From Niveispirillum cyanobacteriorum (GTDB lineage Bacteria; Pseudomonadota; Alphaproteobacteria; Azospirillales; Azospirillaceae), in assembly GCF_002868735.1 (NCBI RefSeq), contig NZ_CP025611.1:738501-802500 (forward strand): a stretch of 64,000 nt of DNA, written 5' to 3'. The notes beneath the pieces are model-generated. The model made no database searches and had not been told where the DNA came from. It saw only the letters and a list, made by a program, of their open reading frames with translations. Below, one piece after another: positions 8,999 to 18,176 of this stretch. Numbering within the stretch: the first letter of the stretch is position 1; each line of letters starts with the position of its first letter. The position numbers were made by a program, and so were the translations under genes.

Positions 8999-9511
8999 AT
9001 GGTGAGTGAACGCGACGACCCGCCCGCGATGGAGGATCTGGCCCGGCGCTATCTGGACCTTTGGCAGGACCAGTGGGCTGCCGTTTGTGCCGATCCAACT
9101 GTGGCCGACAGCATGGCGCGGACCATGACGGCCTTCGGCCAGACGGCACTGACAATCAATGGCATGTTGGAACAGACCCTGGGATCGGCCAATGCCGTGA
9201 ACCCCTGGGCGGACATGATGAAATCGCTGTGGCCTATGGCGGCGGCGGCGAAGGGGGCGGAAACCCATGACGAACGCCAGGAAAAGGCCCGAACCGCCGG
9301 GACCCAAACCACTGCGCCAGGGGCCGCGTCCCCTGGGCCTGCATCTGGGGATGGGGACGGCGCTGTTGCTGAGCTCGCCGGCCGCATTGCCGCTCTTGAA
9401 CGCGAATTGGCCGCATTGGCACCCGACGGTCCGCCAGACAGCGGAAAATCTGCGCCGCGACCTGCGCCAAAACCTCGCGCAAAGCGCAAACCAGCCGCCA
9501 AACCCGCCTGA
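8999..9511 (+). CDS. PhaE/phasin-like PHA-associated protein
   Basis: About 170 residues. The N-terminal part (LARRYLDLWQDQWAAV, then MTAFGQTALTINGMLEQTLG) is helical and amphipathic as in PhaE-like partners of class III synthases. A Gly/Pro/Ala linker follows, then the heptad segment AVAELAGRIAALERELAAL. It ends in a Pro-Ala-Lys tail, KPRAKRKPAAKPA, like the basic tails that bind DNA or granules in PhaF/PhaM proteins. I chose the ATG at 8999; an ATG at 8939 and a TTG at 8915 are in frame. Its last 245 nt are shared out of phase with the next gene. The PhaE assignment is inference from composition and neighbour. Confidence 0.65.
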   Translation: MVSERDDPPAMEDLARRYLDLWQDQWAAVCADPTVADSMARTMTAFGQTALTINGMLEQTLGSANAVNPWADMMKSLWPMAAAAKGAETHDERQEKARTAGTQTTAPGAASPGPASGDGDGAVAELAGRIAALERELAALAPDGPPDSGKSAPRPAPKPRAKRKPAAKPA

Positions 9512-10589
9512 CGCGCCTCTACCGACAGAGGCCTTCGCGCCCTTCGCGATGGCGGTCGATCGGGAGATGCGGCGGCGACTCGACCGGTTCCTGACCGGGC
9601 TGGAGCGTTACCGCCACCATCCCTATCAGCGTGATATCGACGACGCGCCCACCGTCTGGTGCGAAGGTGCCACCCGCTTGCTGGAAGTGGGACAGACGGG
9701 CAAGCCCGTTCTGTTCGTGCCGTCCCTGGTCAATCGCGGCTACATCCTTGACCTGTCCTGGCGCAAAAGCCTGCTGCGCTGGCTGGCAGGACTGGGGGGC
9801 GATGCGGCGGGTGGCGGCGGCATCCGGCCTTTCCTGCTGGAATGGGGGTATCCCGGTGCCGTGGAGCGGGGATACAGCCTGTCCGACGTGGTGGCGGGTC
9901 GCCTGATCAGGGCACTTGAGGCAACCTGCGCCCGTGCCGGCGGGCCGGTGACCCTGGTCGGATATTGCATGGGCGGGCTCCTGGCGCTGGGGGCGGCCCT
10001 GCGCCGGCCTGACCTGGTGTCGGGTTATGTGGCACTGGCCACGCCGTGGGATTTCCATGCCGATGACGCGGCGGTGGCGCAGCGTACGGCGGCCCTGATC
10101 AACCCGTTTGATCCCGTCATGCGGATGCTGGGCGAACTGCCGGTCGATGCGGTCCAGACCTTGTTCGCCACCCTGGACCCGCTGCTGGCCTATAAAAAGT
10201 TCAGCCGGTTCGCCGCCATGGATATGGCGAGCGACGAAGCGGACGATTTTGTGGCGCTGGAGGATTGGCTGAATGACGGCGTGACCCTGCCATCCGCCAT
10301 CGCGCGCGAATGCCTGACGGGCTGGTACGGGGAGAATACGACCGGCCGGGGCGAATGGCGCGTGGCCGATGCTCCGGTCCAGCCCCAGGCGCTTCGTTGC
10401 CGCTCCCTGGTGATCGTGCCGGCTCGTGACCGGATTGTACCCCCGGCCTCTGCCGCCGCCCTGGGCACGGCCTTGCCCGGTGCCACGGTATGGCAACCAT
10501 CGCTGGGCCATATTGGCATGGTGGTCAGCGGCGGGGCCAAGGCCAAGGTCTGGGCGCCGTTACGGGAGTGGCTTTTGGAGGGAAATTAA
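9267..10589 (+). CDS. PhaC-like poly(hydroxyalkanoate) synthase / alpha-beta hydrolase
   Basis: A 440-residue alpha/beta-hydrolase-fold protein. The nucleophile elbow is VGYCMGGLLAL, a Gly-x-Cys-x-Gly lipase-box variant with cysteine as in PHA synthases, not the serine of lipases. The other triad members appear as Asp in VPARDRIVPP and His in PSLGHIGMV. The ATG at 9267 lies inside the PhaE-like gene, preceded by AAGGGGG. The N-terminal segment RPLGLHLG...SSPAALPLLN looks like part of the protein, so I retain the long form. The pair resembles class III PhaC/PhaE. It could be a depolymerising or accessory hydrolase, but the Cys nucleophile favours synthase ancestry. Confidence 0.82.
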   Translation: MTNARKRPEPPGPKPLRQGPRPLGLHLGMGTALLLSSPAALPLLNANWPHWHPTVRQTAENLRRDLRQNLAQSANQPPNPPDAPLPTEAFAPFAMAVDREMRRRLDRFLTGLERYRHHPYQRDIDDAPTVWCEGATRLLEVGQTGKPVLFVPSLVNRGYILDLSWRKSLLRWLAGLGGDAAGGGGIRPFLLEWGYPGAVERGYSLSDVVAGRLIRALEATCARAGGPVTLVGYCMGGLLALGAALRRPDLVSGYVALATPWDFHADDAAVAQRTAALINPFDPVMRMLGELPVDAVQTLFATLDPLLAYKKFSRFAAMDMASDEADDFVALEDWLNDGVTLPSAIARECLTGWYGENTTGRGEWRVADAPVQPQALRCRSLVIVPARDRIVPPASAAALGTALPGATVWQPSLGHIGMVVSGGAKAKVWAPLREWLLEGN

Positions 10590-10700
10590 GACAGCCATCA
10601 ACGCCCATCGACGCCGCGGTCAGTTCCCCTTACACTGCAAAACGGATGGTGATGGGAATGCGGCAATCTATGAAATTCAAGTGGTTGCTGTAATTTCCTC

Positions 10701-11987
10701 ATGTCAAATCTCGTACCGATTCGGGAACCTGTGTTCTTGTCCCTGCGTTCTGCCCCTGTCCCCCTGCTTCTGCTGCTGCCAGCCTTGCTGGCGGCACCTG
10801 TTCTGGCGCAGGAGAAGAAGCCCGATCCGGCCAAGCAGTTGCAGCAGGTTGAACGCGATCTGAAGGAAGCGGACAAGGCCAAGGCCGAACTGGACGCCAA
10901 GGCAGAACAGTTGGAAAAGGACCTGGCCGACCTGCGCGCCCGTGCCATTGAGGCGGCGGATCAGCAGCGGACTCAGGCCGACGAACTGGCTCGTCTGGAA
11001 GGTGCCCTGGGTGAGTTGGGGACGGAAGAAAAGGCCCGGCTGGAGAAGATTGAGGCCGATCGCGCTGCCCTGGCCGACCTGCTGGGCGCGTTGCAGCGTC
11101 TTTCGCGGCTACCACCGGACACCATGATTGCCGCCCCGCAATCACCCAGTGACACGGTCAAAAGCGCTCTGCTGCTGCGCTCTGCCGTGCCGGAACTGAA
11201 GACCCGCGCCGATGCGCTGGCCAAGGAACTGCAAGGGCTGGTCGATCTGCGCCGGCAGTTGGCCGAACAGAAGGACAAAGCGGCCCGCGCCGCCGAAAGC
11301 CTGACCCTGCGTCAGAAGGATCTGGCCACCCTGGTGGCAAAGCGCGAGGAACTGTCGAAGACCACGGACAGTGAGCGGGCCCGGCTGGCGACCCAGATGG
11401 CGTCCCTGGCAGACAAGGCCGGCGACCTGAAGGAACTGATCGAGAAGATCGAGGCGGAGCGCAAGGCCGCCGCCGCCCGCAAGGCAGAGGCCGAGCGTCA
11501 GCGTCAGGCCAAGCTTGAGGCCGACCGGGAGCAGCGGGCACGCGACAAGGTGGCCGGCCTGAAACGCGCCCCGCAGGAGCCACAATCGGCGGGCATCCTG
11601 GGTGGCTTGGTGGCACCCGTCAGCGGCAAGGTGGTCCGGCGATATGGACAGACCGACGATGTGGGGGCCACCAGCCGGGGCCTGACCTATAGCGGCCGCG
11701 CCGGGGGGCCTGTGGTGGCCCCGGCGGACGGAGCTGTGATGTTCGCAGGACCGTTCAAGGGCTACGGGCTTCTCTTGATCCTTGAACATTCCAACGGATA
11801 TCATTCTCTTCTGTCGGGCCTGGGCCGTATCGATGCCCAGGTTGGACAGCGCGTGCTGGGCGGGGAGCCGGTGGGACTTCTGTCGGGGGATGGGGACCCG
11901 ACATTGTATTATGAGCTGCGGCGCGGTGGTCAGCCGGTCAACCCCGCGCGCGGCCTTGCAGTCTCCGACGGCAAAGGACAAGGTTGA
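10701..11987 (+). CDS. envC: EnvC-like murein hydrolase activator
   Basis: A secreted 428-residue protein: hydrophobic signal region, a long Lys/Glu/Ala-rich coiled coil from about residue 45 to 290, and a C-terminal LytM/M23 domain. The usual metal-binding residues of M23 are replaced: the first His motif reads SRGLTYSGRAG and the final His-x-His reads LYYELR. It is therefore probably an inactive activator of amidases in septal peptidoglycan splitting. The GTG at 10731 would give a more classical signal peptide (MFLSLRSAP...) and is a real alternative start. ctpA begins two bases after the stop. Confidence 0.88.
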   Translation: MSNLVPIREPVFLSLRSAPVPLLLLLPALLAAPVLAQEKKPDPAKQLQQVERDLKEADKAKAELDAKAEQLEKDLADLRARAIEAADQQRTQADELARLEGALGELGTEEKARLEKIEADRAALADLLGALQRLSRLPPDTMIAAPQSPSDTVKSALLLRSAVPELKTRADALAKELQGLVDLRRQLAEQKDKAARAAESLTLRQKDLATLVAKREELSKTTDSERARLATQMASLADKAGDLKELIEKIEAERKAAAARKAEAERQRQAKLEADREQRARDKVAGLKRAPQEPQSAGILGGLVAPVSGKVVRRYGQTDDVGATSRGLTYSGRAGGPVVAPADGAVMFAGPFKGYGLLLILEHSNGYHSLLSGLGRIDAQVGQRVLGGEPVGLLSGDGDPTLYYELRRGGQPVNPARGLAVSDGKGQG

Positions 11988-11989
11988 AC

Positions 11990-13378
11990 ATGAGCAAGCT
12001 CTTCTCCACTGCCGCCATCGCGGCCCTGCTGGCCTTCACTGTCCCCCTTGGCGTGACGGCGGATGCCCTGGCACGTGAGCCGCTGAAGTCGGAAACCTAT
12101 AAGCAGCTGGACCTTTTCGCCGACGTGTTCGAGCGGGTGCGGTCTGAGTATGTGGAGGAGGTGACCGACGAGCAGCTGATTGAGGCGGCCATCGACGGCA
12201 TGCTGACCTCGCTTGATCCGCACTCTTCGTACCTGAACAAGAAGAACTTCGCCGATATGCGGGTGCAGACCCGGGGCGAGTTCGGTGGCCTGGGCATTGA
12301 GGTGACGACGGAGAATGGCTTCGTCAAGGTCATCTCCCCCATGGATGACACTCCCGCCGCCCGCGCCGGCGTGCAGCCCGGCGATTTCATCACCCATCTG
12401 AATGACGAGCCGATTGTCGGCCTGTCCCTGAACGAGGCAGTGGAGAAGATGCGCGGCCCTGTGGGCAGCGACCTCAAGGTGACCATCCGCCGCGCCAGCG
12501 TGGCGGAACCGATCCAACTCAGCCTGACCCGCGCCAGCATCAAGGTACAGTCCGTTCGGTTCCGGGCCGAGGATAATGTCGGCTATATCCGTATCTCCAG
12601 CTTCAACGAGCAGACTCAGCCCGGTCTGGACAAGGCCATGGCCAAGCTGAAGGAACAGTTGGGGCCGAAACTGATCGGCTATGTGCTGGACCTGCGCAAC
12701 AATCCCGGCGGTCTGCTGGATCAGGCTGTTTCGGTGTCCGACACATTCCTGGATAAGGGCCGCGAGATCGTGTCCACCCGTGGACGCGGCGGCAAGGAAG
12801 GCGACCGTTACACGGCCAAGCCCGGTGACGCGGCTGACGGCCTGCCGGTTGTGGTGCTGATCAATGGCGGGTCGGCCTCTGCCTCTGAAATCGTGGCCGG
12901 CGCGCTGCAGGATCATAAACGCGCTATCGTGATGGGTACCCAGAGCTTTGGTAAGGGGTCGGTCCAGACCATCATCCCGTTGCAGGGGCAGCAAAGTGCG
13001 ATGCGCCTGACCACGTCGCGCTACTACACCCCATCGGGCAAATCGATCCAGCAGTTGGGTATCACGCCGGATATCGAGGTGCAGCCCGCCAAAATCGAGG
13101 AACTGGCCGCTGCCGGTCAGCGCCGGCGTGAGGCCGACCTGCCCAACGCCCTGCGCAACACCGATCAGGGTGCTGCGGCAAAGCCGGCACCGGCGCCGGC
13201 CCCTGGTGCAGCGGTACAGCCGCCTGCCACCCCGTCTGCGGGCACGCCGAATCCTGCGGCCACGCCCGTTGCGGCCAATAACAATGCCGACGCGCCGCCC
13301 GTGGATTATCAACTGGCGCGTGCCGTTGATCTGCTGCGGGGGGTGTCGATGTTCAACCAGCCCAAGCACACCAATTAA
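11990..13378 (+). CDS. ctpA: C-terminal processing protease, S41 family
   Basis: A periplasmic serine protease of 462 residues. The signal peptide ends near ADALA. A PDZ domain spans about 85-170 (GGLGIEVTTENGFVKVISPMDDTPA...). The catalytic core shows LINGGSASASEIVAGAL with the nucleophilic Ser and MGTQSFGKGSVQTI with the general-base Lys. The Ala/Pro-rich tail after residue 390 is probably disordered. An in-frame TTG at 11984 is less likely than the ATG at 11990 with AAGG upstream. The order envC, ctpA, divergent deacetylase recurs in alphaproteobacteria and points to envelope remodelling at division. Confidence 0.95.
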   Translation: MSKLFSTAAIAALLAFTVPLGVTADALAREPLKSETYKQLDLFADVFERVRSEYVEEVTDEQLIEAAIDGMLTSLDPHSSYLNKKNFADMRVQTRGEFGGLGIEVTTENGFVKVISPMDDTPAARAGVQPGDFITHLNDEPIVGLSLNEAVEKMRGPVGSDLKVTIRRASVAEPIQLSLTRASIKVQSVRFRAEDNVGYIRISSFNEQTQPGLDKAMAKLKEQLGPKLIGYVLDLRNNPGGLLDQAVSVSDTFLDKGREIVSTRGRGGKEGDRYTAKPGDAADGLPVVVLINGGSASASEIVAGALQDHKRAIVMGTQSFGKGSVQTIIPLQGQQSAMRLTTSRYYTPSGKSIQQLGITPDIEVQPAKIEELAAAGQRRREADLPNALRNTDQGAAAKPAPAPAPGAAVQPPATPSAGTPNPAATPVAANNNADAPPVDYQLARAVDLLRGVSMFNQPKHTN

Positions 13379-13397
13379 CCCGCAAAGCATCTGAACC

Positions 13398-14723
13398 GTG
13401 GCCTTGTTCCCGCTCGCCAGGAAGAAAAAGAAGGATGCCGACCCGGCGGATGGCGGAAGTGCGGCCGTGTTGGCGTCCCGTCTGGGGGCCAAGCGGGAGA
13501 AGCCGGCCAAGGCGCATGACCGGTCGCCAAAGAAGGATCGCAAACGCTGGTCCTTTGGCCGCAAGGGCAAGAAGGTCAAGGGCGGTGACGACCTGGATCT
13601 GTCTTTCATGGCAGATGACAGTGGGTCAGCGGATGATAACGGCGGTGACGCGCCGATAAAGGCCGCCCGGAAGTTGCCGAAACCGTCGCCGCCGGCTGTC
13701 GCCGCGATGGTCGTGGTTCTGGCCCTGGCTGGCACCGCCGGCTGGCTGGCGATTGAGGCCCCGCACACGATGGAGCGGCTAGAGGCGGCCCGCGGTCTGG
13801 GGCGGTCGGTTCCGGTTATGCTGCCGGATGGCAGCCCGCGCTTTGCCGATGCAGCGGAGGCGGCACCGGCAGAGGATGTGCCGCTGGACCCGGTGGATAT
13901 GCCGGTCACCCTGCAACCGTCGCGCAATGATCAGTTGCTGGAACGGCTGCGCGTGGGCCGGGTGCCCCGCGTGGCGGCGGATGGCACCACGCCCTGGCAA
14001 TATTACGCGCGTCCTTTCCCCCAGGATGACAAGCGCCCGCGCATTGCCATCGTCGTGACGGGCCTGGGACAGGCGGCGGCGGCCACGCATGAGGCCATCG
14101 ACCGGCTGCCGGGTGCCGTAACCTTCGCCTTCACCCCATCGGGGGAGAATTTGCAGACGCAAGTGGATGAAGCGCGTGGCAAGGGGCATGAGGTGTTGTT
14201 GTCGGTACCAATGCAGCCGCTGGGTTATCCCGCCAACGATCCCGGCCCCAACACGCTTCTGTCCAACCTGTCGGACGAGGAGAATGCGCGCCGGCTGGAG
14301 GCCAGTCTGGCGGCCTTCACGGGCTATGTCGGCGTGACCTCGAAGACCGACAGCGGCACTGATTTCCTGACCCAGCGGGAGAGCCTGCGCGGCGTACTGT
14401 TGCAGGTGCAACGCCGGGGGCTGGTTTATCTTGACCTTTGGCAGGTATCGGGCAGCAAGGCGGCCTCGGTCGCCAAGGAACTGTCGCTACCTCGCGCCAT
14501 CAGTGATTTGCAGATCGACCGCATCCCGTCCGGTATCGGCATCGATGCGCAACTGGCGCAGTTGGAACGGTTGGCGCAGGCCAATGGCGTTGCCGTGGGA
14601 TTTGTGGAAGTGACAAACCCCGTCAGCCTGGAACGCCTGTCGGCATGGTCCGCCAGTCTGCGCGACCGTGGGATTGTTCTTGCCCCGGTCACAGCCATCG
14701 TGAATCGGCAGGCCGACCGCTAA
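13398..14723 (+). CDS. Divergent polysaccharide deacetylase family protein
   Basis: 441 residues from a GTG start. A very basic cytoplasmic N-terminus (KKKK, KKDRKRW, RKGKKVKG) precedes a single membrane span at about residues 100-120 (VAAMVVVLALAGTAGWLAI). A NodB-like barrel of the divergent polysaccharide deacetylase (YibQ) type follows: IAIVVTGLGQ, FTPSGENL, then PMQPLGYPANDPGPNTLLSNL, which is the family signature. Typical metal-binding His pairs of active deacetylases are not evident. It is probably co-transcribed with envC and ctpA and acts in the periplasm on the cell wall; its substrate is unknown. Confidence 0.9.
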   Translation: MALFPLARKKKKDADPADGGSAAVLASRLGAKREKPAKAHDRSPKKDRKRWSFGRKGKKVKGGDDLDLSFMADDSGSADDNGGDAPIKAARKLPKPSPPAVAAMVVVLALAGTAGWLAIEAPHTMERLEAARGLGRSVPVMLPDGSPRFADAAEAAPAEDVPLDPVDMPVTLQPSRNDQLLERLRVGRVPRVAADGTTPWQYYARPFPQDDKRPRIAIVVTGLGQAAAATHEAIDRLPGAVTFAFTPSGENLQTQVDEARGKGHEVLLSVPMQPLGYPANDPGPNTLLSNLSDEENARRLEASLAAFTGYVGVTSKTDSGTDFLTQRESLRGVLLQVQRRGLVYLDLWQVSGSKAASVAKELSLPRAISDLQIDRIPSGIGIDAQLAQLERLAQANGVAVGFVEVTNPVSLERLSAWSASLRDRGIVLAPVTAIVNRQADR

Positions 14724-14727
14724 GATA

Positions 14728-15078
14728 TCAGGCGCCCGTGGGCCGCTGCATCATCATGGCCTTGGAGACGACCAGGGCAATGTTCTCCCCATCCACCTCA
14801 AACGATTTGTTGGCGGTGCGGGGCAGGGGGATTTTGATCTTGCGGCAGAAAACGATCAGCATTGCCGCGATCTCGTTTTCATCCATTTCCACTTCGCGGT
14901 AGGTGCTGGACCCCATGGCCTGCACCTTGACGCCGAGGATCAGCGGATCCGCGCCACGGATGACAATAGGACCCAGCAACCCAGGCGGCTGCTTGGTGGG
15001 AAACAATTCGCGATAGGTCTTCACGGCTTCCCGAATGGCTTCGGGGGAAAACATGATGTGGCGACTGTCGACGATCAT
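14728..15078 (-). CDS. Small hypothetical protein
   Basis: 116 residues, convergent with the deacetylase gene and only 4 bp from its stop. It is a soluble, mixed alpha/beta sequence without signal or membrane segment: MFSPEAIREAVKTYREL, then IVIRGADPLILGVKVQAMG, then EVEMDENEIAAMLIVFCRKIKIPLP. I do not recognise the family. The ribosome site before 15078 is weak and an internal ATG at 15054 is possible. Codon use and protein-like composition make it a credible gene. Confidence 0.6.
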   Translation of the reverse strand: MIVDSRHIMFSPEAIREAVKTYRELFPTKQPPGLLGPIVIRGADPLILGVKVQAMGSSTYREVEMDENEIAAMLIVFCRKIKIPLPRTANKSFEVDGENIALVVSKAMMMQRPTGA

Positions 15079-15294
15079 GGGGGGCAGTATTTCCGGTCAG
15101 GCAATGAAGGGCACGAATGTCGCAGACCAAGGTCGGGGATGAAACCACACATACGTTCCGGTGATTCTGGGCACAGAATGTGGCGTGGTGATCTCCGGCT
15201 TTTCTATCCCAATCGTACAGGTCGATCCATAAGCGGATGGGAATAGACTATCGGGTGCACTACCCAAAGCGGAAAAATATGGGGAGGCTACAAA

Positions 15295-17193
15295 ATGTCC
15301 GGTCGATATCAGGCCATGCATGAACGGTCCCTGTCAGACCCGACGGGTTTCTGGGCGGATGCTGCACGGGCCATCGATTGGGATACCTTCCCAACCACCA
15401 TCCTGGATGACAGCGACAAGCCTTTCTACCGCTGGTATCGAGGTGGCCGGCTGAATATCTGTCATAATGCCCTGGATCGGCATGTGGCGGGCGGACGGGC
15501 GGAACAAGCCGCCCTGATCTATGACAGCCCGGTGACGGGCGTGAAGCAGACCCTGACCTATGCTCAGCTGCTGGACAAGGTGGCACGCTTTGCCGGCGTG
15601 CTGCGTGATCTGGGCGTGGGGAAGGGCGACCGGGTCATCATCTATATGCCCATGATCCCGGAGGCAGTGGTGGGCATGCTGGCCTGTGCCCGCATAGGGG
15701 CGGTGCATTCGGTGGTGTTTGGCGGCTTTGCCCCGCACGAACTGGCGACGCGCATCAACGATGCCACGCCCAAGGCCATCCTGTCCGCTTCCTGCGGGAT
15801 CGAGGGGACGAAGGTCCTGGCCTATAAGCCCATGCTGGACGCAGCCATCGACCAGGCCAGCCACAAGCCCGACCATTGCGTGATCTTCCAGCGTCCGCAG
15901 GCAGCGGCCAGCCTGATCCCCGGTCGTGACATCGATTGGGATGAAGCTGCCGCCACTGCCGAACCCGCAGACTGCGTGGCGGTGGAGGCGACGGACCCGC
16001 TTTATGTGCTTTATACCTCCGGCACGACGGGGCAGCCCAAGGGGGTGGTGCGGGATACCGGCGGTTATGCCGTCGCCCTGAAATGGACCATGGAGCATTT
16101 CTATGGCGTGAAGCCGGGAGAGGTGTTCTGGGCCGCCAGTGATGTCGGCTGGGTCGTCGGGCACAGCTATATCGTCTATGGCCCGCTGCTGCATGGCTGC
16201 ACCACGCTGGTTTACGAAGGAAAGCCCGTGGGAACCCCAGATGCCGGCGCCTTCTGGCGGGTGATCTCGGAGCATAGGGTGGCGGTACAGTTCACGGCTC
16301 CCACCGCCTTCCGTGCCATCAAGCGTGAGGATCCAAACGGCGAGCTGCTGGGCCAGTATGACATGTCCTGCCTGCGCGCCCTGTTCCTGGCCGGTGAACG
16401 GTCGGACCCGGATACGCTGAACTGGGCCGAAACCCACCTGAAGGTGCCGGTCATCGATCATTGGTGGCAGACGGAAACCGGCTGGCCCGTGGCGGGCAAT
16501 CCGCTGGGTATCGACCTTATGAAGGTGAAATATGGCAGCACCGCTGTCCCACTGCCCGGCTGGGACATCCGTGTGCTGGCACCGGATGGGACGGAGGTGA
16601 AGCGGGGCGATATTGGCGCCATCGTGGCCAAACTGCCCCTGCCGCCAGGCACACTGCCGACCCTGTGGAACGCGCGTGACCGCTTCTTCAAAAGCTATCT
16701 GGCCGACTTCCCTGGATATTACCAGACGTCGGATGCCGGCTTCATCGATGAGGACGGGTATATCTATGTCATGGCCCGTACCGATGACATCATCAATGTC
16801 GCTGGCCATCGCCTCTCGACCGGTGCGATGGAGGAGGTGCTGTCCGGCCATCCGGACGTGGCGGAATGCGCCGTGATCGGCGTGGCCGATGACTTGAAAG
16901 GCCAATTGCCGCTGGGCTTTGTCGTGTTGAAGCGTGGTGTGGACCGGCCCCATGCCGACATCATCAAGGAAGTGGTGAAGAAGGTACGCGACGAAATCGG
17001 CCCCGTTGCCGCCTTCAAACAGGCCCTGGTGGTGGAGCGGTTGCCCAAGACACGGTCGGGCAAGATCCTGCGTGGCACCATGCAGAAGATCGCCGACAGC
17101 GAGACCTGGAAGATGCCGGCCACCATCGATGATCCCGCCATTCTGGGGGAGATCGGCGAGGCGCTGAAATCCGCTGGCTATGCGAAAGGATAG
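15295..17193 (+). CDS. prpE: Propionyl-CoA / short-chain acyl-CoA synthetase
   Basis: A 632-residue ANL-superfamily enzyme that activates propionate (or acetate) through an acyl-adenylate to acyl-CoA. The P-loop-like motif YTSGTTGQPKGVVRD is near residue 240. The motif DHWWQTETGWPV, the hinge motif YVMARTDDIINVAGHRLSTG and the catalytic lysine in LPKTRSGKILRGTM are intact. The N-terminus SDPTGFWADAARAIDW is closer to PrpE than to acetyl-CoA synthetase. A strong GGGGAGG lies upstream of the ATG. No other prp genes are adjacent, so it stands alone here. Confidence 0.9.
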   Translation: MSGRYQAMHERSLSDPTGFWADAARAIDWDTFPTTILDDSDKPFYRWYRGGRLNICHNALDRHVAGGRAEQAALIYDSPVTGVKQTLTYAQLLDKVARFAGVLRDLGVGKGDRVIIYMPMIPEAVVGMLACARIGAVHSVVFGGFAPHELATRINDATPKAILSASCGIEGTKVLAYKPMLDAAIDQASHKPDHCVIFQRPQAAASLIPGRDIDWDEAAATAEPADCVAVEATDPLYVLYTSGTTGQPKGVVRDTGGYAVALKWTMEHFYGVKPGEVFWAASDVGWVVGHSYIVYGPLLHGCTTLVYEGKPVGTPDAGAFWRVISEHRVAVQFTAPTAFRAIKREDPNGELLGQYDMSCLRALFLAGERSDPDTLNWAETHLKVPVIDHWWQTETGWPVAGNPLGIDLMKVKYGSTAVPLPGWDIRVLAPDGTEVKRGDIGAIVAKLPLPPGTLPTLWNARDRFFKSYLADFPGYYQTSDAGFIDEDGYIYVMARTDDIINVAGHRLSTGAMEEVLSGHPDVAECAVIGVADDLKGQLPLGFVVLKRGVDRPHADIIKEVVKKVRDEIGPVAAFKQALVVERLPKTRSGKILRGTMQKIADSETWKMPATIDDPAILGEIGEALKSAGYAKG

Positions 17194-17356
17194 GATAAGG
17201 GGTGCGTTAATTCGGCAACAATGATGACGATTTCTTTACGGTTATCGTTGTCATGCTGACAAGCCCGGTTGACCGGGCCGCCCCACGCACATAGGGTCGG
17301 CTTGCTCGTTCGGCAGAGTTGAACGGGTGGGGCTTCAGGGAAACGGGTAAAAAATA

Positions 17357-17386
17357 GAGGGCCGCCAACGTAGCGGCCCTCTTTTT
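17357..17386. terminator. Bidirectional terminator between prpE and hsp20
   Basis: GAGGGCCGC (17357-17365) and GCGGCCCTC (17373-17381) form a perfect 9-bp stem with a 7-nt loop. TTTTTATTT follows on the plus strand, and an A-rich stretch on the left becomes U-rich on the minus strand. It separates two convergent genes. Confidence 0.88.
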
Positions 17387-17412
17387 ATTTGGCACTGCTA
17401 TCAGCCCTGATC

Positions 17413-17880
17413 TTAGGCCGCAGCCGCCGTCGTGGTGGCCGGGAGGGCGGCGGGCGTCAGGTTGTTGATCTGAATGGTACGGGGCTTCATGGCTTCCGGC
17501 ACCTCACGCACCAATTCGATATGCAGCAGGCCGTTTTCCAGCGCGGCATTGTTCACGCGGATATGGTCGGCAAGCTGGAAACGGCGTTCGAAGGCGCGGC
17601 CCGCGATGCCGCGGTGCAGGAAGGTGCCGGCCTGCTGTTCCTTGGCCTTGCCCTGCACGATCAGCAGATTGGGATGGGCGGTGATCTCCAGATCACCCAT
17701 GCCGAAACCGGCGACCGCCATCGTGATGCGGTAATTATCGTCGCCCAGCTTTTCGATATTGTACGGGGGGTAGGCGTTCTGGCTGTTATCCTCGCCGTTC
17801 AGCGCGCTTTCCAGCAGGCGCGTCACACGGTCGAAACCGACGGTGGAACGGAACAGCGGCGACAGATCATAGCTACGCAT
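17413..17880 (-). CDS. Small heat-shock protein, Hsp20/IbpA family
   Basis: A 155-residue ATP-independent chaperone that holds unfolding proteins. The N-terminal MRSYDLSPLFRSTVGFDRV is typical of class A rhizobial/azospirillal sHsps. The alpha-crystallin domain runs from about residue 40 (YPPYNIEKLGDDNYRITMAVAGF) to 130, with the conserved GIAGRAFERRFQLADHI and NGLLHIEL. A C-terminal Ile-x-Ile-like IQINN is present. The leader carries a hairpin that hides the ribosome site, so translation is probably heat-induced. Confidence 0.95.
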   Translation of the reverse strand: MRSYDLSPLFRSTVGFDRVTRLLESALNGEDNSQNAYPPYNIEKLGDDNYRITMAVAGFGMGDLEITAHPNLLIVQGKAKEQQAGTFLHRGIAGRAFERRFQLADHIRVNNAALENGLLHIELVREVPEAMKPRTIQINNLTPAALPATTTAAAA

Positions 17881-17940
17881 AGGTATCCTCCAAGAGCGAT
17901 ACGTTTAAGGTACGGGGTTCCCGACATCGGCCAACCCCTT
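17881..17940 (-). promoter_or_regulatory. ROSE-type RNA thermometer in the hsp20 leader
   Basis: Read on the minus strand, the bases before the start codon are GTATCGCTCTTGGAGGATAC (17902 to 17883). GTATC pairs with GATAC and CTC with GAG, leaving one unpaired G opposite the ribosome site and a UUG loop. The GGAGG is therefore fully buried two bases before ATG. The UYGCU...GGAGGAU arrangement with a bulged G is the hallmark of ROSE elements. A second hairpin (AACCCC/GGGGTT with inner CGG/CCG, 17914-17938) lies just upstream, as expected for multi-hairpin ROSE leaders. Confidence 0.8.
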
Positions 17941-18176
17941 GGTTCAGTGAGAATTTCCGACCCCGTTCGCGGGCGCCGTCCTCACACTGCAAGACTTAAG
18001 AAACGTCCAGCCCGCCTTCAAGGGGCCATGTCCCAAAAAATGGTCACATGCCGGAAAGGCGCGAAGAAGGCCCCGGCACCTACTTTCGCCGCAATTGTCA
18101 GCCGGGATGGATGGCCCCACACTGAAGCAACGACAGAGGCCGGTCCCGTGAGCGGACGGCCTGGAAGGAGCCGCGG

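Noticed and set aside
11930-13927. 665-aa minus-strand frame
   Set aside because: Antisense to ctpA and the deacetylase gene, with biased composition and no domain.
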